From: Spinacia oleracea
Lineage: Eukaryota > Streptophyta > Magnoliopsida > Caryophyllales > Amaranthaceae
Assembly: GCF_020520425.1 (NCBI RefSeq)
Contig: NC_079490.1
Span: forward strand, 2,852,001 to 2,916,000
Direction of reading: 5' to 3'
Length of the DNA stretch: 64,000 bases
Shown: positions 46,251 through 60,270 of the stretch, piece after piece
How positions within the stretch are numbered: the stretch's first letter is position 1
Layout of the letters: the number at the start of each line of letters is the position of its first letter
Made by a program: the position numbers and the translations under genes
Notes under the pieces: model-generated
The model's input: only the letters and a program-made list of their open reading frames with translations
The model's database searches: none
Told to the model about the DNA's origin: nothing

Positions 46251-49200
46251 ATGTCAATTTCCCGCGTATTTCAATTCAACAAATTGGGGACCTTCAGAAA
46301 CTCTCAAATTCAGCTCAGTTTTTCAACAATTTCAAGGAGAAAACCCCAATCAAAACCTCAAAATACCCAGAAACCTCGTCTTAAGAAACAGACAATTTCG
46401 AAAAAAGATGATAATGGTTCTCTTTTCAGGGAGATCACTGAGATTCTGGGGGCTGGAAATCTTGCTCTTAGTAAAATCCCATCTGGGGTTTCAATCCCTG
46501 ATGAAAAGGCTGTAGATTTTGCTGGAGTTGGGGGTTGCACACTAGGTGTTTGTGAAAATGCTCAGGAGAAAATTGAGGGTGAAAAAAGTGAAGAGGTTTT
46601 TGTTAGGAGAGATGATAAAGTGGGAGACTTGACTGGAAATAATGATAACAGTGCTGTTGTACAGAAGATAACAGAGATTGTAAGGCAGAGCAATGCAGGG
46701 TTTTCAATGGAGCAACGGTTGGAGGATTCGAGCTGTGAAATTAGTCCTGACATTGTTGTAAAGGTGTTAAAGAGGTGCTTTAAAGTGCCACATTTAGCTA
46801 ACAGGTTTTTCAGTTGGGTAAAGTTGAAGAATGGGAGTTGTCTTACCACTGAAAGTTACAACACCATGTTGTATTTGGCAGGGGAAACGAAAGAGTTTGA
46901 ATTGGTTGAGAGGTTGGTGGAGGAAATGGAGAATTTTAGTTGTGAGAAAGACATTAAAACTTGGACCATTCAACTCATGCATTATGGAAATGCAAAGTTG
47001 GTTGGTAAAGCTTTGATGATCTTCGAAAAGATGAAAAGATTAGGTTTTGAACCCGATGAAGAAGCTTACGTATGCTTAATTCGTGTACTCTGTCAATCTA
47101 GGAAAGGAGAAGTTGCATTGGAGTTTTACAAAGAAATGGTTCAAAAGGGTTTCAACCCTGATATTAGACTGTACACAATGCTACTCAATAGTCTTGCTGG
47201 TTATGGAGATATTGATGGAGTTTACCTAATTGCAAATGACATGATTAGTATCTCTCAAAATCCTGAACATGATGTTTATTCCTGTGTTTTAAAGAGCTTT
47301 TGTATGTCAGAACGAATTACAGAAGCTTTGGAGTTGATTCGTGATCTTAAGACTAAGAACATGACTTTAAACTCTGAGTACTTTGAAATCCTGGTGAGGG
47401 GACTTTGTAAGGCGCGTAGGATGGAAGATGCTTTGGAGATTGTTGAAATTATGAAGAAAAGAAATGTTGTTAATGAGGTGGTTTATGGAGCTTTGATAAA
47501 CGGATACTTGAGAAAAAACGATTTTTCTAGGGCTTTGGATTTGTTCAATGAGATAAAGGAAGCTGGTATTACACCCTTAACTTCAACATACACAGTGTTG
47601 ATGCAGCATTTCTTTATCTTGAATGAGTATGAGAAGGGTTGTGCTCTTTATGATGAGATGCTTGATCGAGGGGTGAAGCTTGATTCCGTGGCTTACACAG
47701 CAATTATTGCAGGTCATGCACACCATAACTCTATTTCTTCTGCTTGGAAAGTATTCAAAAGAATGGAAGATGATGGAATTAGAGCCACACAAAAATGTTA
47801 CTTAGTTTTCATCAAGGAACTTTGTAGGAGTTCAAATACTGATGAAATAATCAAGGTTTTGTACCGAATGCAGGATAAGAAGACTAAAATTGGGAAGGAA
47901 ATTGGCAACTGTGTTTTATCTTATTTGGAGAGGAAAAGGGAAACTAAAAAAGTGGAAGAGGTGAAGAAGATACTGAATTGTTATGGGAATTACTGTGAAG
48001 AAGTTGAAGAATCTGTAAATGATTCTTCAGAGAATGAGGTGCATAATCTAGAGAAGAACAATGTTGAACCAAATGAGGACTATTTGTTGTCAGATCTGCA
48101 CAAAATCTGTGCTATTTTGTCATCATCAACAAATGGTTGGTATGATATGCAGAAAGCTTTAGAGGAGTTCCAAATTCGTTATACACCAAATCTCGTGATT
48201 GAGATCCTACGCATTAGCAGTTATTATGGTTATGCTGCACTACAATTCTTCTCATGGGTTCGAAACCAGCCTGGTTACAGACACACAACAGAATCTTACA
48301 ACATGGCAATGAAAGTAGCTGGTAAAGGTAAAGATTTCAAACACATGAGAAATCTGTTTTTTGAAATGCAAAGAAACGGTTGTTTAGTAACACCTGATAC
48401 ATGGACAATCATGATATTGCTGTATGGTCGAGTCGGATTGACTGATATCGCGTTGAAAAACTTCAATGAAATGAAAGTTACTGGTTTAAAACCAACAGTA
48501 AGTACTTACAAGTACTTAATCATGTCTTTTTGTGGGAGAAAAGGTAGAAAGTTAGATGAAGCTATCAACCTTTTTACTGAGATGATTAGCTCTGGATTAA
48601 TCCCAGACAAAGAGTTAATTGAAGTTTGTTTTGATTGTTTCTGTCAAGCTGGTAAATTAGAAGATGCAAAAAACTGTTTGGAATATCTGCAAAAAGTTGG
48701 TTATACTAAGCCTTTGAGCTATTCCCTACTTATTAGGGCTCTTTTTAAGAGAGGAAAAGTAGAAGAAGCTTTATCTTTAGCAAATGAGGTTAAAGAAGAG
48801 CGGTCTATACTTGACCGTTACATCTATGGAAGCCTAATTCACGGTCTGTTACAGACCGGACAATTAGAACAGGCGGTTTCTAAAATAGAATCCATGAAAC
48901 AATCAGGTGTTCTTCCTACTGTTCATGTTTATACATCACTAATCTCTCATTTCTGTAGGGAAAAACAGATGTGTAAAGCACTTGACATGTTTAACACAAT
49001 GTGGAAAGATGGGTGTTACCCTAATGTGGTTACATATACAGCATTATTACACGGGTTTATAACCGTGCAGAAGTTTGAGGATGCTCGGAAATTGTTCATG
49101 AGGATGAGACTGAAAGGGCCATTCCCGGATTTCAAGGCTTACTCGATGATGCTCACGAGTTTTTGTGAGACGGGAAGGTCTGAAGTTGGGATGCAGTTGT

Positions 49201-49355
49201 TATCTGAAATGTTGGATGATGCTATTGTACCTAGTACTGTTAATTTTCGAACTGTTTTTTTCGGGTTGAATAGAGAAGGTAAGCAACAATTAGCTCAAAG
49301 AGTTATGCAACTAAAGCATTCTGTTGCAAGTAAAAGGAAATTCTCAACATCATAG
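46251..49355 (+). CDS. P-class pentatricopeptide repeat protein, 1,034 residues
   Basis: Intronless, as most plant PPR genes are. The first ATG gives MSISRVFQFNKLGTF, an Arg/Ser-rich leader fitting a mitochondrial or plastid target signal. There are two PPR blocks: about residues 185-560, and about 665-1010 after an acidic linker (about 575-625). Each block opens with a similar stretch (FFSWVK..LTTESYNTML; FFSWVRNQPGYRHTTESYNM). Repeats are the plain 35-residue P type (for example TYTALLHGFITVQKFEDARK); no E, DYW or SMR tail is present, and the end is KHSVASKRKFSTS. The family binds organelle RNA sequence-specifically for processing, stability or translation. The likely Arabidopsis counterpart is At5g06400 (from memory). 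Confidence 0.93.
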   Translation: MSISRVFQFNKLGTFRNSQIQLSFSTISRRKPQSKPQNTQKPRLKKQTISKKDDNGSLFREITEILGAGNLALSKIPSGVSIPDEKAVDFAGVGGCTLGVCENAQEKIEGEKSEEVFVRRDDKVGDLTGNNDNSAVVQKITEIVRQSNAGFSMEQRLEDSSCEISPDIVVKVLKRCFKVPHLANRFFSWVKLKNGSCLTTESYNTMLYLAGETKEFELVERLVEEMENFSCEKDIKTWTIQLMHYGNAKLVGKALMIFEKMKRLGFEPDEEAYVCLIRVLCQSRKGEVALEFYKEMVQKGFNPDIRLYTMLLNSLAGYGDIDGVYLIANDMISISQNPEHDVYSCVLKSFCMSERITEALELIRDLKTKNMTLNSEYFEILVRGLCKARRMEDALEIVEIMKKRNVVNEVVYGALINGYLRKNDFSRALDLFNEIKEAGITPLTSTYTVLMQHFFILNEYEKGCALYDEMLDRGVKLDSVAYTAIIAGHAHHNSISSAWKVFKRMEDDGIRATQKCYLVFIKELCRSSNTDEIIKVLYRMQDKKTKIGKEIGNCVLSYLERKRETKKVEEVKKILNCYGNYCEEVEESVNDSSENEVHNLEKNNVEPNEDYLLSDLHKICAILSSSTNGWYDMQKALEEFQIRYTPNLVIEILRISSYYGYAALQFFSWVRNQPGYRHTTESYNMAMKVAGKGKDFKHMRNLFFEMQRNGCLVTPDTWTIMILLYGRVGLTDIALKNFNEMKVTGLKPTVSTYKYLIMSFCGRKGRKLDEAINLFTEMISSGLIPDKELIEVCFDCFCQAGKLEDAKNCLEYLQKVGYTKPLSYSLLIRALFKRGKVEEALSLANEVKEERSILDRYIYGSLIHGLLQTGQLEQAVSKIESMKQSGVLPTVHVYTSLISHFCREKQMCKALDMFNTMWKDGCYPNVVTYTALLHGFITVQKFEDARKLFMRMRLKGPFPDFKAYSMMLTSFCETGRSEVGMQLLSEMLDDAIVPSTVNFRTVFFGLNREGKQQLAQRVMQLKHSVASKRKFSTS

Positions 49356-50506
49356 TGACCAAATGATGAAATGAAGGCATGAAGCTTTGTTGATATTTGT
49401 CAATTGGAATTGTACTACATGGATATTGAATGTAGGCCCTGTTCGGCAAAACTAGCGGTTAGCTGTAAATGGATGGAATCTACTTCCATGCTAATCAACA
49501 AGCTATTCATATTTTCTACTCCATTGTGTATCCTGTTGCTCATTTTTGGAATTTTTGGTATCATATTGACTTACATTCTGATGGACCTAGATCATTGTTG
49601 AGTGTTGACCTAGTTTTAAAATTCGAATTCTTAGTCGACTTTTTTAGGGTCACAATTTCTAGAGTACTCTGCGTATATTTGTAGTATCATAAAACTTTAT
49701 TTGTATCCTTTTACTGATACAAGTTTTCACTTGTGTTGTGAAAGTATTTGTAGAAAAATCACAAGAATATGTAATGAAATTATATTCAAATTTGAGCTCA
49801 TCGTGGATATGATATTCGAGGTAAAATTGGGCCTTTGCTTGCTCCAGAGGGGTAGGATTTCCTCCATCAAGTGATAGCAAGTTCAAGACTTTATGCTTTT
49901 AGGTAAGCTTTTGCATCCACCCACCATTCAAGGTACCTTTGACCGGATGTGTCGAGTATTTCAAAATCTCGGTTTGGTAGTGAGAGCAAGCTCGTGTCGA
50001 TAACGTGTTGTGCTATAAAAGATCCAGAGAGAATATTAGGTTACTTGAGTATTAAGTTGTGGAGTGAAGTTATGCATATTTAATCACCGGAAAACACGAA
50101 TCTATAGTGTCGGGTGAATTGTTGCTCAGTGATACATTTTATCAGTGCGAGAGGGCATGCCATAAGCCGTACAAAGCTCGAGTGCAATGTCTAATCGAGT
50201 GTATAGGTTGGGTCGATTATGTTTCCTAATTTACTTATCATATTTAACACAGAGCTCCAGTATGATGTCTAATTACTTATGCTTTCTGACGCGTATACAT
50301 CATCTTGAATTATTATTAAGCACTGTTTCAAAAAAATTCTTTTTTTTTCAAATCACATTTGGTAATAACTCCATGAAATTCAAGTCTCAATTTGATTTTT
50401 GACATCATCAAAATCAATCTATCACAAAACCTCCCAAAAATCTCTCCTTTTCTTCTATTCCTCTCCATTCTTGTTCTTCCCCTTCAACAAAAATTGAGCA
50501 GACAAA
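49356..50506. other. Spacer between the PPR gene and STR12
   Basis: 1.15 kb, AT-rich. No transposon or RNA gene recognised; it holds the PPR 3' end and the STR12 promoter. Confidence 0.5.
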
Positions 50507-53500
50507 ATGTTGAGCAGGGCATCTTACTCTCATCACCATCTACCCTCCATCACATTTGCATCATCATCTTCATCACTTCCCTTTTCTGCATTTAGACTCT
50601 CTTTCAATTTATCCACATTTTCTCTCTCCTCTAAACACCCTCAAAAGCTTCAATTTGAAAACTTCCGATTTTACAATTCTTCTTCAACTTTCACCAATAA
50701 ATTCAATCCTGCAAGGTGTTTTGATCGAAATTCTAGCATACCCAGTTCGATTTTGAGTGTTTCACCACTTTCTGGCTGCTTCAGCTCATCCCCAACTATG
50801 ATGGGTCGTCCTTCTTTCAAAGGTATAATCCTTGTTCTTCGCTTTTCTTGAATTTTGATTTTTTTATGCACCCAGTTAATTATTGTCGTATTTATTTGTG
50901 TAATTAAATTATTTGCTATAGTGGTTATACTGTTAAATTAATTAATTCGCAATTTTGTATTCTCAGTTTTCGAAATGGGTTAGTAGATTTGTTGTTGTTG
51001 ACATTTTAGGGTTTTTGAGCCATCCAAGGTTTACATTTGATCACCCCAAACACAAATTGAAAAAAAAAAGTTGTAGATTTTAGCAATTGGGTTCATTGTA
51101 AGGAAACACTGATTATGCTTTATCCCTAAATGTCCACATTTAATCTTCTTGTTCTTGGTTTTATCTGGTGAATTACATCAGACTTGCCTGAGTTGAGTGA
51201 GGTCTCATTGGTGTATCGGTATTGCGATGCCAGAATTACAGAAACCTTTGTGTATTGTATCAATGTTACTAAGAATTGGCTACAAGAATCAAACAATAAT
51301 TTGTATACAGGAGTCGGTGTCTCGGCCATTGTTATATAAATTTGCATGTTTATGGTTTGAATTGAAGTGTAAATGACTATATGTCCATTTCCATACCCAC
51401 AGTATTGAGGTGATACGAGTAAGGATAAAGATGATGTTAGCGAGGAGTTGAGGAAGATAAATGTCATTATTTGGCTACATAGTCTAGCTTTTGTGATGTA
51501 ATCTGGAATTGAAGTGTAAATGTCCATTTTTATGTACATTCGCATGTGTTATGGTTTGAAATGAAGTGTAAACGTTCAATTTCATACCATAAGGCCATAT
51601 TGGAGTATTGAGTTGATACAAATATATATGTGTTTGTTTGGCTCCTACTTTTGCTATATAGTCTATCTTTTGTGGTGTAATCTGAGTTGATTCCGAGTTG
51701 ATGGTTTTCGAATGCAATTGATTTCAATACAGCGTTTTCAACCGGAAGTAGCTCTGGTGGCAATAGGGAAATACTGGTGCAACACTTGCTTGTCAAAGAA
51801 AATGACCTTAACCTTTTAGTGGAACTTCAGAAAAGGATTGCAGGAGGTATTCTTCAGTTGAAAGTAGTTGTCCAAGTGATTGTTGATGTTGACGTGATTG
51901 ATGAGTTTATGCTAAGATCTTGTTGTTGTATTCCAGGTGAGGATTTAAGTGATCTTGCTGTGGAACACTCTATTTGCCCGTCAAAACAAGAGGGCGGGTC
52001 ACTTGGTTGGGTCAACAAAGGACAAATGGTATGCTAATTTGTTTAATCACTTGTTTGTTGGAAAGTATTCAGATTAGTTGTTGTAATACGATATATTTCT
52101 CAAAGAATTGGAGCCTTCAATTATGAGTTTTTAATTGGTTCCTCACGGCTAAAGATGGATGTGGCCCGACCCGGCACATGCATGAAAAAACACGGCCCGA
52201 CACGAGCACGAAGTCGTGGGCCGCATTTTTTTTGGAAAAAGCACGACAAGGCACGACACGACTTCACTCAACCCGGCACGACAAAGCACGCTAAATTAAG
52301 TAAAATTAGGCTTAGGCATGACGGTCCGTCACGACATCCTGTGGGCTTAGGCCAGGCCTGGGCCACATTTTGAACTTTTCGGCCCGGTACGATATAGAAT
52401 GGGTTTGGTGTGGGCCCGGTCCAGCCCACCGCCATCTTTACTCACGATTCACACCCTTTTTATCCAATGTTTGAAAGCTATTAACACTTTTCTGTTTGGA
52501 GAAATATTTTCATGTATCTGAATGTTTCTTTTGGAGAAAGCTTATTATGTTTCTGAATATAAGCTGATTTAAATCTTCCTTCTCAAACCAGGTACCAGAG
52601 TTTGAAGAAGCTGCATTTTCTGCACCATTAGACAAAGTTGTAAGATGTAAAACAAAGTTTGGATGGCACTTGCTGCAAGTCGTATCCGAGAGGTTAATCA
52701 CATCTAAATATTTACTTAATTAAAGCTCTAAAAAGTTGCTGATTTACTCTCTTGACTTAGTTACCTTTTGATTGTCAACATTGCTTTAGGGAAGGGTCGT
52801 TGCTTGGTGAAGTTCAAGTAAGTGAGCTGCAGGAGAAAATGCAGGATCCCGATTTCACAGAAAAGGCACAGTTGATCGATGTTCGAGAGCCAGAAGAAAT
52901 GTACGTGTTTTTCCTGCTGCTCTTTTTGATGAATTTATGTTTTACAGATTGATTATTCCTCCTGCTCTCCGTGTTCTTTTTCATTTTTACAATGCCCATA
53001 AAACTTCATTATAGATTTATGATGTTAGTTATACACAAAGGTGTCAACATGTCACAGAAAAATGTGAGGCAGTGATGTGCTGAAATTTAGAAATGAAGTT
53101 TGTGTCTTGAACTTCTTTCCACAATTAAGGGGGTAATGTGAAGTTTGAATTGAGCTTGTAAGTTCAGAAGATATATCTGCTCACAAGATAATGTATTTTG
53201 AAGTCTCTTTATCAAGGCAACTTGTTTGAGCTGTTTTTGTGATGAATGGTTTGTGCCGTTTGTCTATGAGGTTGGCATGTAGTTTATAGTCTAGGCCGTT
53301 TAGGACCCTAGGCTAAAGCACCTTCCTGAAATGCCAATCTCCTCTACTGTCATTAAGGGGAAATGAGGAAGATAACCTGTTGACATGGAACAACGTTTTT
53401 GTTTTGGCATCTTATTGGAATCCCATCACACTCGTCTTTTCCGTATTTGTAAAGAACTAAGGCTCCGTTTGGTTTGCTGTAAAACGTTTTCGGTGTAAAA

Positions 53501-55355
53501 TGATTTTCCATGGAAAACATTTTCCAACGAAAAACACAATTCCAAACTAGTTTTCCTTTGTTTGGTTCCTTAAAAGAAAATGGGAGAAGATGGTGAAGAT
53601 TGAGGGGAAGAAAGGAGAGGGATGTAAGGAGGAAAGGTGGAAAATTGTTTTCCATCCCTTACCATACCAAACAACGTAAAATGATTGAAAATGAGAAAAT
53701 CGTTTTCCATGAAAACGTTTTACACCCTACCAAACAGAGCTTAAAGATGCTTAGGTTTGTATATTCCCTGTTAATTGTTGTGTTGAAAACTGGAGAGAGC
53801 AATGACCTGCAACTGTTGAAACAAAACTTTATTTCACATTTACTTGTAAAACCAATGAATAATATTACCTTGGTACCTTCAATTTTCAGTCTTTCACTTC
53901 TCTTCGGTGCTTATAGCTGTCCCGCACATGGTTATTAAAATCGCGATTCAAATCGTAGAATCGTAAAATAGTCAGCGATTCGATTTACGATTCTACACAA
54001 TTCTACACTTTTTTCTTGACTAGCGAAAACCTCGTAAATTTAAATCACGTTGAGAAAGTTATTAATAGATAAATATGGTTAATTATTGCTAATTTAGATA
54101 TTAAACAACTATATATTTCAATTATTAATTTTTTTACCTATAATATAAGCATTTTAAATGAATTTTGAAAATAAAATCTTGATTATCTTGTTCTACGATT
54201 CGATTCTAAGTGTTCCTTCCGATTCAAAGTAGAATCGCGATTTTGATAACCTTGGTCCCGCATACTTCGAATTTTTGGGTTAATTGACAACTTCGATATA
54301 TTATCTGCAGTGCCAAAGCATCTTTACCAGGTTTTCAAGTTCTTCCTCTTCAGCAATTTGGAACATGGGGACCCGAGATTACGACCAAGTTCGATCCACA
54401 ACAAGACACTTATGTTATGGTTAGTATTAGTACTCCATTTTCATACACAAGTACACTTCATAATTTTTTTTTCTTTTTCTGTCTACTGTTCTAATATTGC
54501 TACTGGATTCAGTGTCACCATGGAATGCGATCAATGCAGGTTGCCAGATGGTTACAGACACAAGTAAACTCCTCTTTTTTATACTCCGATACTCGCTTAC
54601 ATTTCTTTATTACTTATCTGTTTAAAATACCGATGCAAATAGTTTCAACTTTCAAACACCGTGCAGATAATTATGTGCATTGCTTTATTGATATTAGACA
54701 TTCATTTTTGGAATTGAGGGATTGGGCTATTTTGGTGTGATTCTCAATTGATAATGAAGTCACAATTTGATTTTGACAACCAATGAAGTCTTGACCTAGA
54801 TGTGATCAAAATTCGGGCCGAGCCGGGCTTCCACACAAAAAAACGTGCCTAAACCCATTAATTTGGTGCGGGATTTACGGGCCAAAACGGGTTTTCTTGG
54901 GTCGGGCTGGGTTTTGGTGTAAAAAATGCATATTTTATGCTACCCAACACTTTTCGGGTTGGGTCGGACTGGGCTATAGATGATCAGGTCAAGACTCTTG
55001 ACCTAGTGGTTAAGATTGAGGGTCTGTGTAGGTCACAGCCTCACATGTTCTAAACCCCCTACCCCATTTGTAATTTGTATTGTCCTTTTAGCTCAGTTTG
55101 ATTGTCTATATGGCTTATAGTTATACAGTCTCAGCCATTATATGCTTATTTTCCACTTAAACCATCATCTTTTTGGCTGCTGGTATTTAAGTTGTTTTTT
55201 TTTCTTCCTTTTTTCGTGCTATTAATTTTGGAGTTGTATTAATCGAGTTTCTGATCTGGGTATTTCTTGTTCAGGGCTTCAAGAAAGTGTTCAATATAAC
55301 CGGAGGAATTCACGCGTATGCTGTGAACGTCGATCCTTCTGTTCCAACCTATTAA
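50507..55355 (+). CDS. STR12: Plastid PpiC-type rotamase / rhodanese fusion protein
   Basis: Eight exons: 50507-50822, 51733-51846, 51937-52028, 52592-52692, 52790-52900, 54311-54419, 54513-54563, 55275-55355; phases close to 324 residues. Residues 1-105 are a Ser/Phe-rich transit peptide. A parvulin (PpiC) domain follows (ILVQHLLVKENDLNLLVELQ, GGSLGWVNKGQMVPEFEEAAF, TKFGWHLLQVV). A rhodanese domain begins near LIDVREPEE and keeps its catalytic cysteine in the CHHGMRS loop; it ends VNVDPSVPTY. The family combines peptidyl-prolyl isomerase and sulfurtransferase modules in the chloroplast; its substrate is not settled. The downstream neighbour CPK17/34 starts 658 bp away on the same strand. Confidence 0.94.
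52150..52440 (-). mobile_element. GC-rich hAT-type MITE in STR12 intron 3
   Basis: 291 bp, TAAAGATGG...CCATCTTTA, flanked by CTCACGGC (52142-52149) and CTCACGAT (52441-52448), 6 of 8 identical. It is the best-kept full-length member of the family in the window. Confidence 0.75.
53461..53741. mobile_element. Harbinger/Tourist-type MITE in STR12 intron 5
   Basis: 281 bp with inverted ends GGCTCCGTTTGGT..GTAAAACGTTTTC (about 32 bp) and TAA on both sides (53458-53460, 53742-53744), the PIF/Harbinger target rule. Confidence 0.85.
53927..54254. mobile_element. hAT MITE with perfect 8-bp duplication in STR12 intron 5
   Basis: 328 bp with inverted ends CATGGTTATTAAAATCGCG and CAAGGTTATCAAAATCGCG, flanked by GTCCCGCA at 53919-53926 and 54255-54262. 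AT-rich body with GATTCGATT words. Confidence 0.88.
54797..54995. mobile_element. hAT-type MITE in STR12 intron 7
   Basis: About 199 bp from TAGATGTGATCA to GATCAGGTCAAGAC, flanked by TCTTGACC at 54789-54796 and 54996-55003. It shares CGGGCCGAGCCGGG / GGGTTGGGTCGG text and TGATCA ends with 32476-32706. Confidence 0.6.
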
Positions 55356-56013
55356 AAAACTCAGTATCAGTATCACCACCAATATAGCAGCAGCATTTTG
55401 TTATGGACCTCCATTTTTGCTTCCCATTACCTTGATATGCTGATAAGTGCCATTTTTTTTTATAGAGTTGTAATGTCAGATGGTTTTTCGATCGATTTTC
55501 ATGAATGGTTTGGAAAATTATAAGGTGCAAGTTTTGTGTTATCAGGAGAAAAATATTTATCATTCCCAAAATAGAAAAAACAGAGAAAATATATTAAATA
55601 AAAACCTATAAAATTAAATAATTGTTTGATATTTGACAAAACAAACAGGTAAAAAAAAAAAAATGGTAGATTTCCCGCGAAATTCTCCCTTTACTAAAAT
55701 TTAATCTCAAAAATAAAATTGTCATCTTTTTTCTCCTACAATTTCTCTGCATCAACCTCTTGTTTTTTTCCCTTGCAAATTCTGTTTGAATCCAACCTGT
55801 ATCTTCCTTTTACTTTCAATACGCTTTCTCTCTCCTCTAATCTTTCGTTTTCCCCCTTCAAAAAACCCATTTCCCCTTATCATTCCCTCACCCCCCACCC
55901 TCGAAAAAAAAAGATAAAGAAATAAAAACACACCTCCATTTTTGTTTTCTCCCAAATCTGAACCCTGTTTCTAAAAACATCCATTATTCTCTCTTTTTTC
56001 TTGTTTTTCTCCC
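55356..56013 (+). other. Spacer and pyrimidine-rich leader of CPK17/34
   Basis: 658 bp. The last 300 bp are strongly CT-rich (TTTCTCC, CCCCTT), typical of a plant 5' leader. No TATA box stands out. Confidence 0.5.
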
Positions 56014-59509
<3,496 letters not shown>

Positions 59510-60270
59510 GAGATGCGTGTTATCAGTGATTGAGCTCGCTCTTCATTCTTTCGTTAAAAAAACCTTCGGAGAAGTCGTTGATTGTATAAAATCTCTAGCG
59601 TATATTGAATGTTTGAGCCAAAGAAATTGGGGGTGGGGGGGCTAAGAACAAGAAGAAGAAAAGCTCGTGGGCGGTCTTGTAGCCCGCCCATGGGGGGTGT
59701 TGTTCGGGTGCTGCTTTCGTTTCTTTGGTCCTTTTTTATATATGTCCTGTGCAAAGTGTATACTAGTGTTGCATCTAACTCTTTTGTAAGTAATGCTTAG
59801 GACTTGGCTTCCTCTATTCTTTGTTGTCATTATCATATATTCATTTTCTTCCAAGTACTTAGGATCTTTATTCATTATTTCATGCTTCATCTTTACATTA
59901 CGAAGGATTTTTTTTCATTCCCAAAGGTTGGATTCGAACCCCCAACTAATTGGTTAAGAGATAAAATGAACAATCACTACAGCAAGATCAGCTTGCAGCC
60001 TATTTGTTGTCGAAGTATCAATGAGAAAGCACCAATTTTAAGGAATCGAAATATCGCCTTTTTTCCATTAATGTTTTAGCAAGAATGTGATACAAACATT
60101 ACAATACATTTTTTTTTTTTCTAGGGTGGCAATATGCTCACCTCCATGCCTTGCCCTACATTCCTTAGGGTGGCAATTTTTTTTACCCTTAACATAATTT
60201 TTACCTTGGTGGAGGAGGGTGATATAAACCATACTTAAGAAAATAACTAAATAATTAATTAACTTAGATA
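59510..60270. other. Tail-to-tail spacer between CPK17/34 and GH9
   Basis: 760 bp with no gene. A minus-strand B-box-like GGGTTCGAATCC (59930-59941) suggests a SINE or tRNA relic, but I see no good A box. Confidence 0.45.

Noticed and set aside
59920-59990. A tRNA gene near GGGTTCGAATCC
   Set aside because: A B box is present but no convincing A box, anticodon arm or acceptor stem could be drawn.
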